This document shows, piece by piece, positions 63,313-64,000 of a DNA stretch of 64,000 nt; the first letter of the stretch is position 1; every line of letters starts with the position of its first letter. The notes beneath the pieces are model-generated. The model was not told where the DNA came from. It saw only the letters and a list, made by a program, of their open reading frames with translations, and did not search any database. A program made the translations under genes and the position numbers. This stretch comes from Nocardioides zhouii. Lineage in GTDB: Bacteria; Actinomycetota; Actinomycetes; Propionibacteriales; Nocardioidaceae. The stretch covers positions 1 through 64,000 of the forward strand of contig NZ_SDWV01000022.1 of the NCBI RefSeq assembly GCF_004137345.1. The letters are read 5' to 3'.

Positions 63313-64000
63313 TCACATCCGGCCGAGTACCTCTTGCTGCTTTGCTGCGTACTGCTCGGGGGTGATCAGTCCCTGATCGAGCATGGCCTTTAGCTGTCCC
63401 AACACGGCTACAGGGTCAGATTGAGCCGGCGCGGTAGTCGGCTGATGCAGTCCTGAGACTGTTCCGCCGACCGCGCCAAGACCCATCGCAAGCCCCATCA
63501 TCCCTGCCCCGCCCTCTCCGCCCTCAGCCATTGCGAGAGCCGAGTCGGCGATCGTTGTCTGCGTGTACGCGTTGCCGATGCCGCCCCCCAGCATCAGGCC
63601 CTTGTTGTACTTGTCCATCAGCTCACGCGACGCCTCGTCGTACTCGATGGCGCTGATTGCGGCCGCGACCACTTCGAGACCGAAGCGCTTCAACCAGGAC
63701 CCACCCGGCCCGTCCCCGTTGGTGAGTTCCGCGGCGACCTGAGGGCCGTGTGAGGCGAGCGAAGCGATGTCAGTGGTCCGAGACAAGGCCTGCAATGCCG
63801 CTTGGAACGCGGTGAGGAACTCCTGGCGCAATTGCCCGCTCGCGGCCTCCTCAGCCAGCGAGTAGAACTGAGTATTGGCCGGCAGGAAGTTGCAGAAGAA
63901 CCGGAGGGGGTCCACCACTCGGACCGAGTACTGACCTCGGGCCCGGAGACGAAGAACGGGTGCCTGACTGGAGCCTTGGGGAACGAGCGAGAAGTCCTTG
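63313..64000 (-). CDS. SPFH-domain protein with C-terminal SHOCT motif, 5' end outside window
   Basis: This frame continues without a stop to the window edge, so the gene is incomplete at its start. Bases 63916-63999 read on the minus strand as KDFSLVPQGSSQAPV..., then ARGQYSVRVVDPLRFF, which resembles the end of an SPFH domain. The chain continues to a helical region (VAAAISAIEYDEASRELMDK), a Gly-rich segment and a SHOCT-like end (VLGQLKAMLDQGLITPEQYA). Such proteins are annotated as virion core or SPFH family; the function is unknown. It converges on the AddA-like gene with only 4 bases between. Confidence 0.8.
   Translation of the reverse strand, partial: KDFSLVPQGSSQAPVLRLRARGQYSVRVVDPLRFFCNFLPANTQFYSLAEEAASGQLRQEFLTAFQAALQALSRTTDIASLASHGPQVAAELTNGDGPGGSWLKRFGLEVVAAAISAIEYDEASRELMDKYNKGLMLGGGIGNAYTQTTIADSALAMAEGGEGGAGMMGLAMGLGAVGGTVSGLHQPTTAPAQSDPVAVLGQLKAMLDQGLITPEQYAAKQQEVLGRM

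Noticed and set aside
1..64000. CRISPR array or complete insertion sequence
   Set aside because: No regularly spaced direct repeats with spacers were seen, and the only IS sign is a short transposase tail at the left edge.

Overview
The window is high-GC DNA with actinomycete features: many GTG starts, tightly overlapping stop/start pairs, an Lsr2-type nucleoid protein and a TAT-type lipoprotein signal. A Nocardioides-like or related actinobacterium is my inference; no rRNA or intact tRNA gene is present to confirm it. The left 27.5 kb looks metabolic. The rest is mosaic accessory DNA with three tyrosine recombinases.

Positions 1-27.5 kb, almost all minus strand, form an uptake and catabolism region. 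It starts with the tail of an IS481-like transposase. Next come gabT and gabD (GABA to succinate), with a divergent LysR regulator, and then two complete dipeptide-type ABC importers. Importer 1 runs substrate-binding lipoprotein, permease, permease, ATPase, ATPase, GlcG/HbpS-like protein. Importer 2 runs permease, permease, double-ATPase, imine-reductase-like dehydrogenase. Further genes are a second imine-reductase-like dehydrogenase, a TAT-type substrate-binding lipoprotein, an unrecognised 369-aa protein, an acyl-CoA synthetase, a NUDIX hydrolase, a PucR regulator and an orphan molybdenum hydroxylase large subunit. Together they suggest import and breakdown of a nitrogen-containing (cyclic amine or amide) compound towards GABA and succinate; this is inference. 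A truncated third copy of the reductase, with its duplicated upstream control region, sits directly in front of importer 2.

Positions 28-43.6 kb are accessory DNA. They hold a tyrosine recombinase with three extra HTH modules, an XRE repressor with two copies of a palindromic operator, an HNH protein with a duplicated zinc-knuckle module, an Xis-Int pair, an orphan CheY-like protein, Lsr2, small membrane proteins and several unrecognised genes. Gene-poor stretches lie between them.

Positions 43.7-51.1 kb carry the most interesting locus, a five-gene plus-strand operon. It encodes a phosphoribosyltransferase-fold protein, an ORC/CDC6-like AAA+ ATPase, a Rossmann-like protein with no family I can name, a SIS-HAD fusion and a PfkB-type kinase. 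The first two resemble the PRTase-CE and ORC-CDC6 families predicted by comparative genomics to act in prokaryotic conflict systems. The SIS, HAD and PfkB parts look like a sugar-phosphate pathway attached to them. A 5-bp microsatellite and a hairpin lie upstream. A repeat protein at 51.3-52.3 kb is related to one at 37.9 kb.

Positions 52.6-64 kb begin with an attachment-site region: paired direct repeats, a palindrome, the 3' part of a tRNA-Arg(ACG) and a strong terminator. An Xis-Int pair, small mobile-element genes (DUF3846-like, Rmf/CrpP-like, SMI1/KNR4-like) and a three-gene overlapping operon follow. That operon encodes a PGN_0703-type nuclease, an AddB-like nuclease and an AddA-like helicase-nuclease. 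The window ends inside an SPFH/SHOCT gene.
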